Positions 16,253-25,005 of a stretch of DNA of 64,000 nucleotides are shown here, in pieces. The notes beneath the pieces are model-generated. The model was not told where the DNA came from. It saw nothing but the letters and a program-made list of their open reading frames with translations, and did no database searches. Numbering within the stretch: position 1 is the stretch's first letter; every line of letters starts with the position of its first letter. The DNA is from Kitasatospora sp. NBC_00458 (GTDB lineage: Bacteria; Actinomycetota; Actinomycetes; Streptomycetales; Streptomycetaceae), in assembly GCF_036013975.1 (NCBI RefSeq), contig NZ_CP107904.1:5481001-5545000 (forward strand), read 5' to 3'. A program made the position numbers and the translations under genes.

Positions 16253-17113
16253 TCAGCCGCCGATGGGCTTCGCGCCGGTCGCCTGGTCCACCAGTGCCTC
16301 GTAGGAGGCGGGATCGGTGGTGTGGGCGCCGAGCCGGACCGTCTTGCGGGTGCCGTGGTAGTCGCTGGACCCGGTGGTCAGCAGCCCCAGTTCGGCCGCC
16401 AGCCCGCGCAGCCGGTCCCGGGCCTGCTCGTCGTGGTCGATGTGGTCGACCTCAAGCCCGGCCAGTCCGGCCGCCGCGAGGTCGGCGATGACCTGGTCGG
16501 AGACGGTCCGTCCGCGCTTCACCGCTCCCGGGTGGGCGAACACCGGCACCCCGCCGGCCGCCCGGACCAGCCGGACCGCCGTCACCGGGTCGGTCTCGTG
16601 CTTGGGGACGTCCGCCCGCCCGCCGTTGGCCAGCCAGTCCGCGGTGAACGCGTCCGAGACCTCCGCCACCACGCCCGCCTCGACCAGTGCGCTGGCGATG
16701 TGCGGCCGTCCCACCGAGCCGGCGCCCGCGATCCGCTGCACCTGCTCCCAGCTGATGTCCGCGCCGAGCGCGCGGCAGCGCTCGACGATGGCCCGGCCGC
16801 GGCGGAACCGGTCGGTGCGCACGAGTTCGCGCTCGGCCGCGAAGTCCGGCTCGGCGGGGTCGAACAGGTAGGCCAGCAGGTGCATCGAGACGTCGCCCGC
16901 CCGGCAGGAGAGCTCGGCGCCGGGGACGAGCGTCAGCCGGGTGCCGGCGGGCAGCGCGTGCACCGCGTCGGCGGCCTCGGCGTGGCCGGACACCGTGTCG
17001 TGGTCGGTCAGCGCCACCACGTCCAGTCCGGCCGAGACCGCCGCCGCGACCAGTTCGGCCGGGCTGTCCGTACCGTCGGACGCGTTGCTGTGGGCGTGCA
17101 GGTCGATGCGCAC
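16253..17113 (-). CDS. PHP-domain phosphoesterase (YciV/RNase AM-like)
   Basis: 286 residues beginning at GTG with MRIDLHAHSNASDGTDSPAE. The four PHP metal-binding motifs are visible: DLHAHSNASDG, ALTDHDTVSGH, the PGAELSC glutamate with a following SMHLLAY histidine, and VFAHPGAVKRG. A late TTGSSDYHGT supplies the last Asp/His pair. PHP proteins hydrolyse phosphoesters with two or three bound metals. This short type is close to the 5'-3' exonuclease/3',5'-nucleotide phosphatase YciV family. Convergent with the SUFU gene. Confidence 0.9.
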   Translation of the reverse strand: MRIDLHAHSNASDGTDSPAELVAAAVSAGLDVVALTDHDTVSGHAEAADAVHALPAGTRLTLVPGAELSCRAGDVSMHLLAYLFDPAEPDFAAERELVRTDRFRRGRAIVERCRALGADISWEQVQRIAGAGSVGRPHIASALVEAGVVAEVSDAFTADWLANGGRADVPKHETDPVTAVRLVRAAGGVPVFAHPGAVKRGRTVSDQVIADLAAAGLAGLEVDHIDHDEQARDRLRGLAAELGLLTTGSSDYHGTRKTVRLGAHTTDPASYEALVDQATGAKPIGG

Positions 17114-17226
17114 GGGCAGTGCTCCCTGGGTCGTCGGCGGAGGTGCGGCCCAGGATAGTGCGCCCGGGTGTCGGCCGGTCAGCCGTCTGCCGGCCTTCCG
17201 CGGGCCGTCCGCCGGCCCGTCGGGCG

Positions 17227-17865
17227 TCAGCCGAGCAGTCGGGGGGAGAGCGCTCCGCAGGGCAGCAGGTCCAGCTCCGCGCCGGCCTCCCGGAGGTCGG
17301 TCAGCACCAGTTCGTCGTACATCACCAGCGCCGACTGCTCCGGCCAGGCCACGGCCCAGAGCCAGAGGCCGCGCCCCTCGCCGACGAAGACCGCGCGGTC
17401 GGCCGGTGCGTCCGGGACGTGGAACATCGGGGTGGGCCGTCCGGCGGCCAGCAGCTTGGCGTCCGCGGGCTTGTAGAGGGCGACCGACTCGCCCGGGTCC
17501 GGCCCGGAGAGTCCGGCGTAGCGGGCCCCGAGGCCCACGCCCAGCTCCTCGGCGACCAGCACCAGCTCGCCGAACCCGCCGAGCGGAGCCGGCCCGGCGC
17601 AGGCGACGGCGGTGGCCCGGGCACCCGAGATGTCGTCACCGACGTGCGCGATGCCGGTGTACAGCCAGCCGACCGGGAGCGGCCAGGGGAGCCAGACGGG
17701 GACCTGGGAACGGGCGACGGCGACGCCGAGTGCCTCCACGCTCGGGGGCAGCACCGGTTGCATCGGATGCACGGCGCCGTGCCGGTCGCACTGCCAGGTG
17801 TCTGAGAACAGACCGGGGGCGCGGACCCGACCGGCGCACCTCGGGCAGCTTGGCTCGCCCCTCAT
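17227..17865 (-). CDS. DUF6758-type conserved protein
   Basis: 212 residues from the ATG at 17865. A TTG three codons upstream is too close to the AGGAG site. The N-terminus carries a zinc-ribbon-like CPRCAGRVRAPGLFSDTWQC then DRHG. The body has LPWPLPVGWLYTGIAHVGDD, ATAVACAGPAPLGG and LWLWAVAWPEQSALVMYDEL segments and no transmembrane helix. This is a conserved streptomycete family (DUF6758) with no known function. It is normally found next to the PHP gene, as here, suggesting linked regulation rather than a known pathway. Confidence 0.8.
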   Translation of the reverse strand: MRGEPSCPRCAGRVRAPGLFSDTWQCDRHGAVHPMQPVLPPSVEALGVAVARSQVPVWLPWPLPVGWLYTGIAHVGDDISGARATAVACAGPAPLGGFGELVLVAEELGVGLGARYAGLSGPDPGESVALYKPADAKLLAAGRPTPMFHVPDAPADRAVFVGEGRGLWLWAVAWPEQSALVMYDELVLTDLREAGAELDLLPCGALSPRLLG

Positions 17866-18072
17866 AGCCGACAACGCTCCTCCCTCCGGACCGCCGCGTC
17901 AAGGACGATCACCCGTACGGAGGGCGGCCCGGCGGCACCTGTCGGTGGCGGACGCCCGTCCGGCGCGGGGTGGGCGCGGTGCGGGCGGATCCCGTTGGGG
18001 AACTGTCCACCGGGGGGCGGTGGCAAACGTCCGCGGCGCGTGCCGGGTGCGGCACCGGCCGGTCCCGGACAC

Positions 18073-18114
18073 ACTGACGCCCCGTCGTCGCTGGTGCGGT
18101 GGCGGGGCGTCAGT
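18073..18114 (-). terminator. Terminator of the 48-aa gene
   Basis: An 11-bp perfect stem ACTGACGCCCC / GGGGCGTCAGT with a 20-nt loop, 85 bp downstream of the minus-strand small gene. Confidence 0.6.
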
Positions 18115-18198
18115 CGGGTATCGGAACGTCCGGGTCGGACGATCCCGGCTCGTCGGCGGCGGGTGAGGGCTCCCGGTCGGAGGCGCCGCGGTGGCCGG

Positions 18199-18345
18199 TC
18201 AGACGGCCGGGCACGGGCGGATGAGCAGGCGTTCGCCGGTGCGGGCGGCGGCCTGGACGAGCTCGCGGACGGTCTCGGCGTCGGCGATCAGGCGGTCGGT
18301 GGCGGTGCCGCGGGTGTCGTCCAGTCGGAGGATCTCGAAGCGCAT
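18199..18345 (-). CDS. Small conserved streptomycete protein, 48 aa
   Basis: The ATG at 18345 has AAAGGAG at 6 nt. The product begins MRFEILRLDDTRGTATDRLI and ends ERLLIRPCPAV, with predicted beta-alpha-beta character. Similar 45-50 residue proteins starting MRFEI-RLDD are, from memory, common in Streptomyces with no known function. An AT-rich, promoter-like region and its own terminator show an independent transcription unit. Confidence 0.75.
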   Translation of the reverse strand: MRFEILRLDDTRGTATDRLIADAETVRELVQAAARTGERLLIRPCPAV

Positions 18346-18772
18346 GGGCGTCTCCTTTCCTGGCCCCGTCGGGCGGGGCGGTCGTGGCTGAGCGGGTATC
18401 AGCCCTTTCGGGGTCTGTCGGGCCGGCCGGTCGGCCGACTGTCGCGGCAAAGAGGGCTCCCCCCCTGCTTGCCAAGGGCGTTCGGCCCCTCGCGAACCAC
18501 TCTGCGGTGGTGCTGCTACCGGGCCGTTGCCCGTCCGTGACGTCCTGGTTTCGGATGATGTGCATCGACGGCACGCCGACGTCACTGTCGACGATGTTTC
18601 CAGGACCGAATCAAATATTACCGCAACTAACGATTTTTGTCGCATGGCTTTTACCAGGGGCCCCGGCGGGACCCCACGGCGGGGCCCCGGTCGGCGGCGC
18701 CGGTGAGCCGGTCGGGCGGTCACGGACCGGTGGCGGCGGCACCGGAGGAGCCGGGGCCGGGGCCGGCGGAGG
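18346..18772. other. Intergenic region with an AT-rich island
   Basis: 427 bp without a convincing gene. The segment 18595-18655 is strikingly AT-rich for this genome (runs such as AAATATTACC and ATTTTTGTCG). On the minus strand it holds a TAATAT -10-like element about 260 nt before the 48-aa gene, so a long leader is possible. No -35 of good match was found. Confidence 0.4.
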
Positions 18773-19696
18773 TCAGTCCCAGAAGGAGGCCAGGGCGGCG
18801 GCGGTGGCGGCCGGCTGCTCGGCGTTGGGGGAGTGGCCGGCGTCCTCGACCACCACCCGGCGGGCGCCCAGCCGGGCGGCCATCGCGGTCTGCTCCGGCA
18901 CCGGCCACGCGTAGTCCCGCACGCCGGAGAGCACCAGGGCGGGCAGTCCGGCGGCCACCGTCGCGGCGAGCTCGTCCACCCGGTCCGGTGCGGCGACGAG
19001 GTGGCTGCCGGTGGTGGCCAGCGACTGCGGCACGTTGGCCAGCCAGCGGCGGTGCAGGAACGCGGCGACCTCGGCGGAGGGGCGGCGGGCGCGGTCGCCG
19101 CCGCCCTCCTCCATCTGCTGCATCACCTGCCAGATCTCCTCCATGGTCATCACCGGCAGGACGCCGACCAGCAGCCTGGTGCGCTCCGCCTCGGCCGGGT
19201 CGATCGGGCCCGGTCCGGTCGACATCAGCGTCAGCGACGCCCACGGCAGCGGCCCGGCGGTGCCCGAGGGGGCCCCGTCCGCGGCCGCGGCGGCCAGCAC
19301 GGCCTCCCGGACCACCTGGCCGCCGAGGGAGTGGCCGAGCAGGTGCAGCCGCCCGGCGCCGTCACCGGCCGCCCCGTCCTCGGCCAGCAGGGCGTCGGTG
19401 AGGGCCCGCACGTCGGCGCCCAGCGCGGCCGCCGTGTAGGCGGCGGGATCGTCCGGGCCACCGGTCTCGTACTGTCCGCGCTGGTCGACCGCCGTCACGC
19501 GGTAGCCCTCGGCCGCCAGCGGTTCCAGCAGGGCGATGAAGTCCTCCTTGCTGCCGGTGAACCCGGGCACCAGCAGCGCGGACCCGTGCACCGCCCCCGT
19601 CGGCTCCGCCCGCAGCGCGGCGAAACCGCCGCGGGCCGTCGCCACCCGCAGCGCGCGGGCGCAGGGCGGGAGGGTGAGGAACGGCGGCGTGCTCAT
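18773..19696 (-). CDS. Alpha/beta hydrolase
   Basis: 307 residues. The oxyanion segment LLVPGFTGSKEDFIALLEPL comes first, then VTAVDQRGQYETGGPDD. The nucleophile elbow GHSLGG is near residue 132 (LHLLGHSLGGQVV). A late aspartate is likely in LVLSGVRDYAWP, and the catalytic histidine in VVEDAGHSPNAEQP. A complete catalytic triad is therefore visible. The substrate is unknown; the family includes esterases, lipases and thioesterases. No signal peptide. A strong bidirectional-looking hairpin lies upstream at 19927. Confidence 0.88.
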   Translation of the reverse strand: MSTPPFLTLPPCARALRVATARGGFAALRAEPTGAVHGSALLVPGFTGSKEDFIALLEPLAAEGYRVTAVDQRGQYETGGPDDPAAYTAAALGADVRALTDALLAEDGAAGDGAGRLHLLGHSLGGQVVREAVLAAAAADGAPSGTAGPLPWASLTLMSTGPGPIDPAEAERTRLLVGVLPVMTMEEIWQVMQQMEEGGGDRARRPSAEVAAFLHRRWLANVPQSLATTGSHLVAAPDRVDELAATVAAGLPALVLSGVRDYAWPVPEQTAMAARLGARRVVVEDAGHSPNAEQPAATAAALASFWD

Positions 19697-19926
19697 GGGT
19701 GGACCTCCTGAGGGCTGGGCGGCGGGGCCGGACCGGCGGCCGGCTCCGAGCCTAGGGCGTGTCGGCAGAGCCGCGGCCCCGGCGGGACCCGCCCTGGTCA
19801 GGGCGGGTCCCGCGGGTCGGCCCCGGCCCGGGGCGCACGCCCAGGGGCACCGGGTCGACCGGGGTCGAGGCGGGCGGCCGGGTCGACGGGACGCCGGCGG
19901 GGTCGGGCCGCCCGGTGCGCGGACGC

Positions 19927-19964
19927 CGAAGGGGGCGGCCGGAAGGTTCCGGCCGCCCCCTTCG
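19927..19964 (-). terminator. Strong terminator of the RNA helicase gene
   Basis: An 18-bp perfect stem (CGAAGGGGGCGGCCGGAA and its complement) with a minimal loop, 12 bp beyond the helicase stop codon on the minus strand. Confidence 0.8.
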
Positions 19965-19975
19965 AACGGGGTGGG

Positions 19976-21883
19976 TCAGCTCTCCGGGGTCGCCTCGGGG
20001 GCGGCCGCCGGGCGGCGGGTGCGGGTGCGCCGGCGCGGGGCCGGAGCGTCGGCGGCGGCCTCGACGGCCTCCGCCGGGGCGGCCTCGGCGGGCGCCGCGA
20101 CCTTCTTGGCCCGGGTGCGGGTGCGCTTCGGCTTCTCCTCGGCGGCCGGCTCGGCGACCGGCGCGGTGGCCGGTTCGGCGACCGGGGCGGCGGCCGGAGT
20201 CGCGACGACGGCCTCGACGACGGCGGCCGAAGCCTCCGCCACGGCGGCGGCGGCGTCCTCGCCGGACGCCGCACCGCGCGAGCGGCGGCGACGGCGGCGC
20301 GGGGCCGCGGACTCGCCCTCGGTGCCCTCGACGGCCGGAGCCCCCGGCGTGGCGGCCTCGGTGACGGTGCCGTCGGCGGTGGTGCCGTCGGCGGTGGTGC
20401 CCTCGACGGCCTCGTCGACCGAGGAGCCGCGGCGGGTGCGGCGGCGCTCGCGGGTCTTGCGGGCGGGCTTCTCATCGGTGGCGGTGGCGGTGGCCTCGGG
20501 GGCACCGGCCCGGCCGGGACCGGCCGGACGTCCGCCGCGGCCCCGGGCGGCGCCGGCCGAACGCGAACCGCGTCCGCCGGTCTCGCCGAGGTCCTCGACC
20601 TCCTCCGCGCCGAGTCCGGCCCGGGTCCGCTCCGAGCGCGGCAGCACACCGGTGGTGCCCTTGGCGATCTTCAGCAGCTCGAACAGGTGCGGCGAGGTGG
20701 AGTAGGTCTCCTCCGGCTCGTTGAACTTCAGGTCGAGCGCCTTGTTGATCAGCTGCCAGCGCGGGATGTCGTCCCAGTCGACCAGCGTGACCGCGGTGCC
20801 CGAGGCGCCGGCCCGGCCGGTGCGGCCGATCCGGTGGAGGTAGGTCTTCTCGTCCTCGGGGCACTGGTAGTTGATCACGTGCGTGACGCCCTCGACGTCG
20901 ATGCCGCGGGCCGCGACGTCGGTGCAGACCAGCACGTCGACCTTGCCGTTGCGGAACGCCCGCAGGGCCTGCTCGCGGGCGCCCTGGCCGAGGTCGCCGT
21001 GGACGGCGCCGGCCGCGAAGCCGCGCTGGGTCAGCTGGTCGGCGACGTCGGCGGCGGTGCGCTTGGTGCGGCAGAAGATCATCGCCAGCCCGCGGCCGTC
21101 GGCCTGGAGGATGCGCGAGACCATCTCGACCTTGTCGAGCGAGTGCGCACGGAAGATGTGCTGCTCGGTGTTGGCGACGGTGCTGCCGGTGTCGTCCGGA
21201 GCGGTGGCCCGGATGTGGGTCGGCTGGCTCATGTACCGGCGGGCGAGGCTGATGACCTGGCCCGGCATGGTGGCCGAGAACAGCAGGGTCTGCCGCTTGG
21301 CCGGCAGCATGGTGATGATCTTCTCGACGTCCGGCAGGAAGCCGAGGTCGAGCATCTCGTCGGCCTCGTCCAGGACCAGCGCGCGGACCTTGGACAGGTT
21401 CAGCTTCTTCTGGCCGGCCAGGTCGAGCAGACGGCCCGGGGTGCCGACCACGATGTCGACGCCCTTCTTCAGCGCCTCGACCTGCGGCTCGTAGGCCCGG
21501 CCGCCGTAGACGGCGAGCACGCGGACGTCGCGGACCTTGCCGGCGGTCTGCAGGTCGTTGGTGACCTGGGTGCAGAGCTCGCGGGTCGGGACCACGATCA
21601 GCGCCTGCGGCGCGTCGGTGAGCTGGTCCTCGCCGGCGCGGCCGGCGTCGATGTCGGCCCGCACGACGACGCGCTCGATCAGCGGCAGACCGAAGCCGAG
21701 CGTCTTGCCGGTGCCGGTCTTGGCCTGGCCGATGACGTCGTGGCCGGTCAGCGCGACCGGCAGGGTCATCTCCTGGATGGGGAAGGGGTGGACGATGCCG
21801 ACGGCCTCCAGGGCCTCGGCGGTCTCCGGGAGGATCCCCAGGTCCCGGAAGGTCGTCTTGATGGGTTCAGCGGTGGTGGACAG
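19976..21883 (-). CDS. DEAD-box ATP-dependent RNA helicase (RhlE-like)
   Basis: About 635 residues. All core motifs are present: the Q motif (FRDLGILPETAEAL through PFPIQEM), Walker A AKTGTGKT, PTRELC, GTPGRLLDL, VLDEADEMLDLGF, SATM, and in domain 2 HIGRTGRAG (written HRIGRTGRAG). It unwinds structured RNA in mRNA decay or ribosome assembly. No ATG or GTG precedes the Q motif in frame. A CTG at 21883 preceded by GGAAGAGG at 6 nt is the best start. The last 180 residues are Ala/Arg/Glu-rich with RRRTRTRR tracts, a probable RNA-binding tail. Orthologue of Rv3211 by context. Confidence 0.92.
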   Translation of the reverse strand: MSTTAEPIKTTFRDLGILPETAEALEAVGIVHPFPIQEMTLPVALTGHDVIGQAKTGTGKTLGFGLPLIERVVVRADIDAGRAGEDQLTDAPQALIVVPTRELCTQVTNDLQTAGKVRDVRVLAVYGGRAYEPQVEALKKGVDIVVGTPGRLLDLAGQKKLNLSKVRALVLDEADEMLDLGFLPDVEKIITMLPAKRQTLLFSATMPGQVISLARRYMSQPTHIRATAPDDTGSTVANTEQHIFRAHSLDKVEMVSRILQADGRGLAMIFCRTKRTAADVADQLTQRGFAAGAVHGDLGQGAREQALRAFRNGKVDVLVCTDVAARGIDVEGVTHVINYQCPEDEKTYLHRIGRTGRAGASGTAVTLVDWDDIPRWQLINKALDLKFNEPEETYSTSPHLFELLKIAKGTTGVLPRSERTRAGLGAEEVEDLGETGGRGSRSAGAARGRGGRPAGPGRAGAPEATATATDEKPARKTRERRRTRRGSSVDEAVEGTTADGTTADGTVTEAATPGAPAVEGTEGESAAPRRRRRRSRGAASGEDAAAAVAEASAAVVEAVVATPAAAPVAEPATAPVAEPAAEEKPKRTRTRAKKVAAPAEAAPAEAVEAAADAPAPRRRTRTRRPAAAPEATPES

Positions 21884-22483
21884 GGTGCTGCCTCTTCCGT
21901 GTGGAGGGGCCGAGAGCGAGCGGCGGGCGGGCAGCCGCGCGGCTGTGCACGGGCCTGTTCGGCCTCGATAACAGCTGCGCGGACGCACAACCGCGCCGGT
22001 CCCTGCGGCCGGCCGGTGCGCGCGGCCCAGTGGGGCGCGTCGCCGGCGGCGTCGGGGAGGATTCCCGTGAGGGACCTGCGCGGGACCTGCGCCGGGATGG
22101 CGCGGTCTCGGCGGCCCTCGCTCGGCCACTGATGCGGTGCCAAGGCTTGAAGTCCAAGCCATGGTCGGAGCCGATCGGCTCTCCGACCGGGCATCCGCGT
22201 ACGTTGAGGTCCCGGCTTCCGGTACGGACACGTCCTGACGGACGGCGCCGCTTCGGAGCGGGCTTGCCCGGCACACCGAGACGGCGGTGACACCGTGCGA
22301 GCACGACGGGCCTCCGTACCACCATACAGTCACCCGACGACTCGAACACGTGACGCGGACGACATCGCAGGTCGGAGCGGTCCGGGTCGGGCCCCCGGAG
22401 GGCCCCGAGCGGCCTCGCGGAGCGCCCGGGCCGGGCGTGTGCGGGGCGCGACCCGGGACGGACCGGGACTAAGGTGGCGGGTC
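21884..22483. other. 600-bp region between helicase and MiaE-like genes
   Basis: No gene found. It probably contains a long structured 5' leader for the helicase on the minus strand and the promoter of the plus-strand gene. Visible inverted repeats include GGCTTG/CAAGCC near 22146-22161 and a perfect 14-bp palindrome GAGCCGATCGGCTC near 22168. No riboswitch class was recognised. Confidence 0.4.
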
Positions 22484-23212
22484 ATGGAGAACCGTGGTGG
22501 GACGCAGGACGTGGCGGACGGCTCGATCGGGGACTGGGCGGGCTGCTCGGCCGACCCCGGCTACCGGGCTGCCGTGCTGGACCTGCTCGGCGCCCTCGCG
22601 TACGGCGAGCTGAGCGCCTTCGAGCGGCTCGCCGAGGACGCCAAGCTGGCGCCCGACCTGGCCGACAAGGCGGCGCTGGCCCGGATGGCCTCCGCCGAGT
22701 TCCAGCACTACCAGCGGCTGCACGACCGGCTCGCCGAGGTCGGCGCCGACCCGCAGGAGGCGATGCGGCCCTTCGTCGAGCCGCTGGAGCTGTTCCACCG
22801 GATGACCGCGCCCTCGGACTGGCTGGAGGGCCTGGTCAAGGCGTACGTCGGCGACGCGATCGCGACCGACTTCTACCGCGAGGTGGCCGTCCGGCTGGAC
22901 GACGACACCCGGGAGCTGGTCCTCGGCGTCATGTCGGACACCGGCCACGCCCAGTTCGCCGTCGACAAGGTCCGCCAGGCCATCGAGGCCGACCCGCGGG
23001 CCGGCGGCCGGCTGGCACTCTGGGGCCGGCGGCTGATGGGCGAGGCGCTCAGCCAGGCCCAGCGGGTGGTCGCGGAGCGGGACGCGCTCTCCAACCTGCT
23101 GGTGGGCGGCGTCAGCGTGCAGGGCTTCGACCTGGTCGAGGTCGGCAAGATGTTCAACCGGATCACCGAGGCGCACACCCGGCGGATGGCCGCGCTCGGT
23201 CTCGCCTCCTAG
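22484..23212 (+). CDS. Ferritin-fold protein, MiaE-like
   Basis: 242 residues from the ATG at 22484. The all-helical ferritin-like fold shows likely iron ligands: LAYGELSAFERLAEDAKLAP (Glu), then MASAEFQHYQRLHDRLAEVG (Glu-x2-His), a second pair around AIATDFYREVAV, and VMSDTGHAQFAVDKV. It belongs to the tRNA 2-methylthio-N6-isopentenyladenosine hydroxylase-like family (MiaE_2). Whether the actinobacterial branch hydroxylates tRNA is not established. Next to the RNA helicase and DUF3107 genes, as in M. tuberculosis (Rv3210c). Confidence 0.88.
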   Translation: MENRGGTQDVADGSIGDWAGCSADPGYRAAVLDLLGALAYGELSAFERLAEDAKLAPDLADKAALARMASAEFQHYQRLHDRLAEVGADPQEAMRPFVEPLELFHRMTAPSDWLEGLVKAYVGDAIATDFYREVAVRLDDDTRELVLGVMSDTGHAQFAVDKVRQAIEADPRAGGRLALWGRRLMGEALSQAQRVVAERDALSNLLVGGVSVQGFDLVEVGKMFNRITEAHTRRMAALGLAS

Positions 23213-23303
23213 CCTCCAGAGCGGCCTGAGCCGCCTGAGCCGCCTGAACCTCCAGAGCCGCTCGGGCCGCCCGAGCCCGCCCCGGGGGTCCGGCGACGGC
23301 CGG

Positions 23304-23621
23304 TCAGGCGTGCCGCTGCCGCCGGTGGGAGCCCGCCCGGTGCGGGCGGTGCCGGTGGGCGGGCTGGCGGCCGGCGGCGAGGTCGGGCCTGGCCAGTACC
23401 GAGGTGAGGAGCGCCGAGGCGACCAGCGAGACCGCGATGGCGGCCGCCGGGTGCCCGCCGTCCAGCGTGAAGTGCGTGATCACCCCGGCCAGCAGCGCCG
23501 AGCCGAGCGACGTCCCCATCGTCAGCCCCCACCCGGAGGGGAAGTACGCGGGCAGCGAGAGCAGCGCGGTGGCGCCGACGACCAGGCCGACGAGGACGAA
23601 GGCGAGCGTCTCGACCAGCAA
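23304..23621 (-). CDS. Small integral membrane protein
   Basis: 105 residues from a TTG at 23621, supported by GGGGAGG about 5 nt upstream. Three predicted transmembrane helices are seen: LAFVLVGLVVGATALLSLPA, a middle helix ending LLAGVITHFTL, and AAAIAVSLVASALLTSVLA. The cytoplasmic tail is His/Arg-rich (HRHRPHRAGSHRRQRH), which could bind metal or nucleic acid, or only reflect low complexity. No family was recognised. A terminator lies between it and the DUF3107 gene upstream. Confidence 0.65.
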   Translation of the reverse strand: MLVETLAFVLVGLVVGATALLSLPAYFPSGWGLTMGTSLGSALLAGVITHFTLDGGHPAAAIAVSLVASALLTSVLARPDLAAGRQPAHRHRPHRAGSHRRQRHA

Positions 23622-23704
23622 GGGTGCCTCCCCGGGGCGCGGGTGCGCGGCACGCGGTCGGCCGCACTGTCGCCGTACCCCGCTCCCCCCGGGCGTACAC
23701 GCGA

Positions 23705-23741
23705 CGGTGCCCCGCCCCCTCGGCGAGGGGGCGGGGCACCG
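23705..23741 (-). terminator. Terminator after the DUF3107 gene
   Basis: A 16-bp perfect stem (CGGTGCCCCGCCCCCT with its complement) and 5-nt loop, 10 bp past the DUF3107 stop on the minus strand. Confidence 0.8.
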
Positions 23742-23750
23742 AAGGACAGC

Positions 23751-23978
23751 TCAGAGCGTGCCGAACCCGACCTTGCGGGCGGCCTGCTCGCCGATCTCCA
23801 CGTACGCCAGGCGCTCGGCCGGGACGATGACGCGGCGGCCGTGCTCGTCGGTCAGCGTGAAGAGCTTCGAGGTGCCCTCCAGCGCCTTGGCGATCGCGCT
23901 CTCGACCTCATCGGCAGTCTGCGAGCTCTCGATGACGATCTCGCGCGGCGCGTTCTGCACGCCGATCTTGACCTCCAC
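23751..23978 (-). CDS. DUF3107 protein
   Basis: 75 residues from the GTG at 23978, reading MEVKIGVQNAPREIVIESSQ at the start and ending AERLAYVEIGEQAARKVGFG then TL. This is the compact alpha/beta DUF3107 family (TB9.4/Rv3208A in M. tuberculosis), found only in actinobacteria and always beside a TetR gene as here. The upstream frame is open, but homology begins at this GTG. The function is unknown. Confidence 0.92.
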   Translation of the reverse strand: MEVKIGVQNAPREIVIESSQTADEVESAIAKALEGTSKLFTLTDEHGRRVIVPAERLAYVEIGEQAARKVGFGTL

Positions 23979-24110
23979 GGCTTCCGTCCCTCCGGGGTTG
24001 CAGCCATCCACGCGCGGGCACCGGACCGCCTGGGACAAGCGTTCGCGGCGACCGCGCCGTACGGCTTCACCATAGAGCACGGGATCGGCGCCGAGGCGAA
24101 GGTCCGGTGA

Positions 24111-24773
24111 TCACCGCCCGGGGGCGGGGGCCTCCGGGGAATCGGGGCCGGGGTGCATCGGGAAGCCCTTCAGGCCGCGCCAGGCCAGGCTGGCGACCAG
24201 CCGGACCGCCTCGTCGCGCGGGATCTCCAGCCCCTGGGAGAGCCAGTACCGCGCGGTGATCTGGGCCAGGCCGCAGACGCCGGCGGCGAGCAGCTTGGAC
24301 TCCGACTCCGGCAGGTCGGTGTCCTCCTGGATGACCTTGCTCACCAGCGTCGCGCTGGCCTCGGCGGCCCGCTCGACGCGCTCGCGCACGGCCGGCTCGT
24401 TGGTCAGGTCCGACTCGAAGACCAGCCGGAAGGCACCGGACTCGCTGGAGACGTAGTTGAAGTACGCCTCCATCGTCGCGGCGACCCGCAGCTTGTTGTC
24501 GGTGGTCGTCTCCAGCGCCTCGCGGGTGGAGTCGACCAGGGCGTCGCAGTGCTTGTCCAGCAGCGCGAGGTAGAGGTCCAGCTTCCCGGGGAAGTGCTGG
24601 TACAGCACCGGCTTGCTGACCCCGGCGCGGTCGGCGATGTCGTCCATGGCGGCCGCGTGGTAACCCTGCGCGACGAACACCTCCTGGGCGGCACCGAGCA
24701 GTTGTTCACGGCGGGCGCTTCGCGGCAGGCGGGCACCGCGCGGGCGCTCCTGCGCCTCCTGGATGGCCGTCAC
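24111..24773 (-). CDS. TetR family transcriptional regulator
   Basis: 220 residues. The GTG at 24773 has GAGGAGC at about 6 nt, so it is preferred over the ATG four codons upstream, which lacks such a site. The helix-turn-helix is MDDIADRAGVSKPVLYQHFP near residues 43-62, followed by GKLDLYLALLDKHCDAL. The C-terminal ligand domain is all-helical (RFLVFESDLTNEPA-like region). It corresponds to Rv3208 by context. A TAGAAT -10 element on the minus strand (24819-24824) sits about 45 nt upstream. Ligand and targets are unknown. Confidence 0.93.
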   Translation of the reverse strand: MTAIQEAQERPRGARLPRSARREQLLGAAQEVFVAQGYHAAAMDDIADRAGVSKPVLYQHFPGKLDLYLALLDKHCDALVDSTREALETTTDNKLRVAATMEAYFNYVSSESGAFRLVFESDLTNEPAVRERVERAAEASATLVSKVIQEDTDLPESESKLLAAGVCGLAQITARYWLSQGLEIPRDEAVRLVASLAWRGLKGFPMHPGPDSPEAPAPGR

Positions 24774-25005
24774 GGCGCTCCTCATTTCACGGGTCGTACG
24801 GGGTTGGCAAGATGACCGATTCTACTTTCGGGTAACCGCCTTCGCGCTTGGCAGGTGTGAGAAAAGCGGCCAGCCCCCTTGTCAGGAGCCCACAATACGG
24901 CGCTGACCACGGCCACCGGCAGTGGTGTGACAGGGACAGGGACGACCTTTCGGGGGCGGTCCGAGCACAGGACGCGGCGGCACCGGCTCACTACCATCGT
25001 CCACC

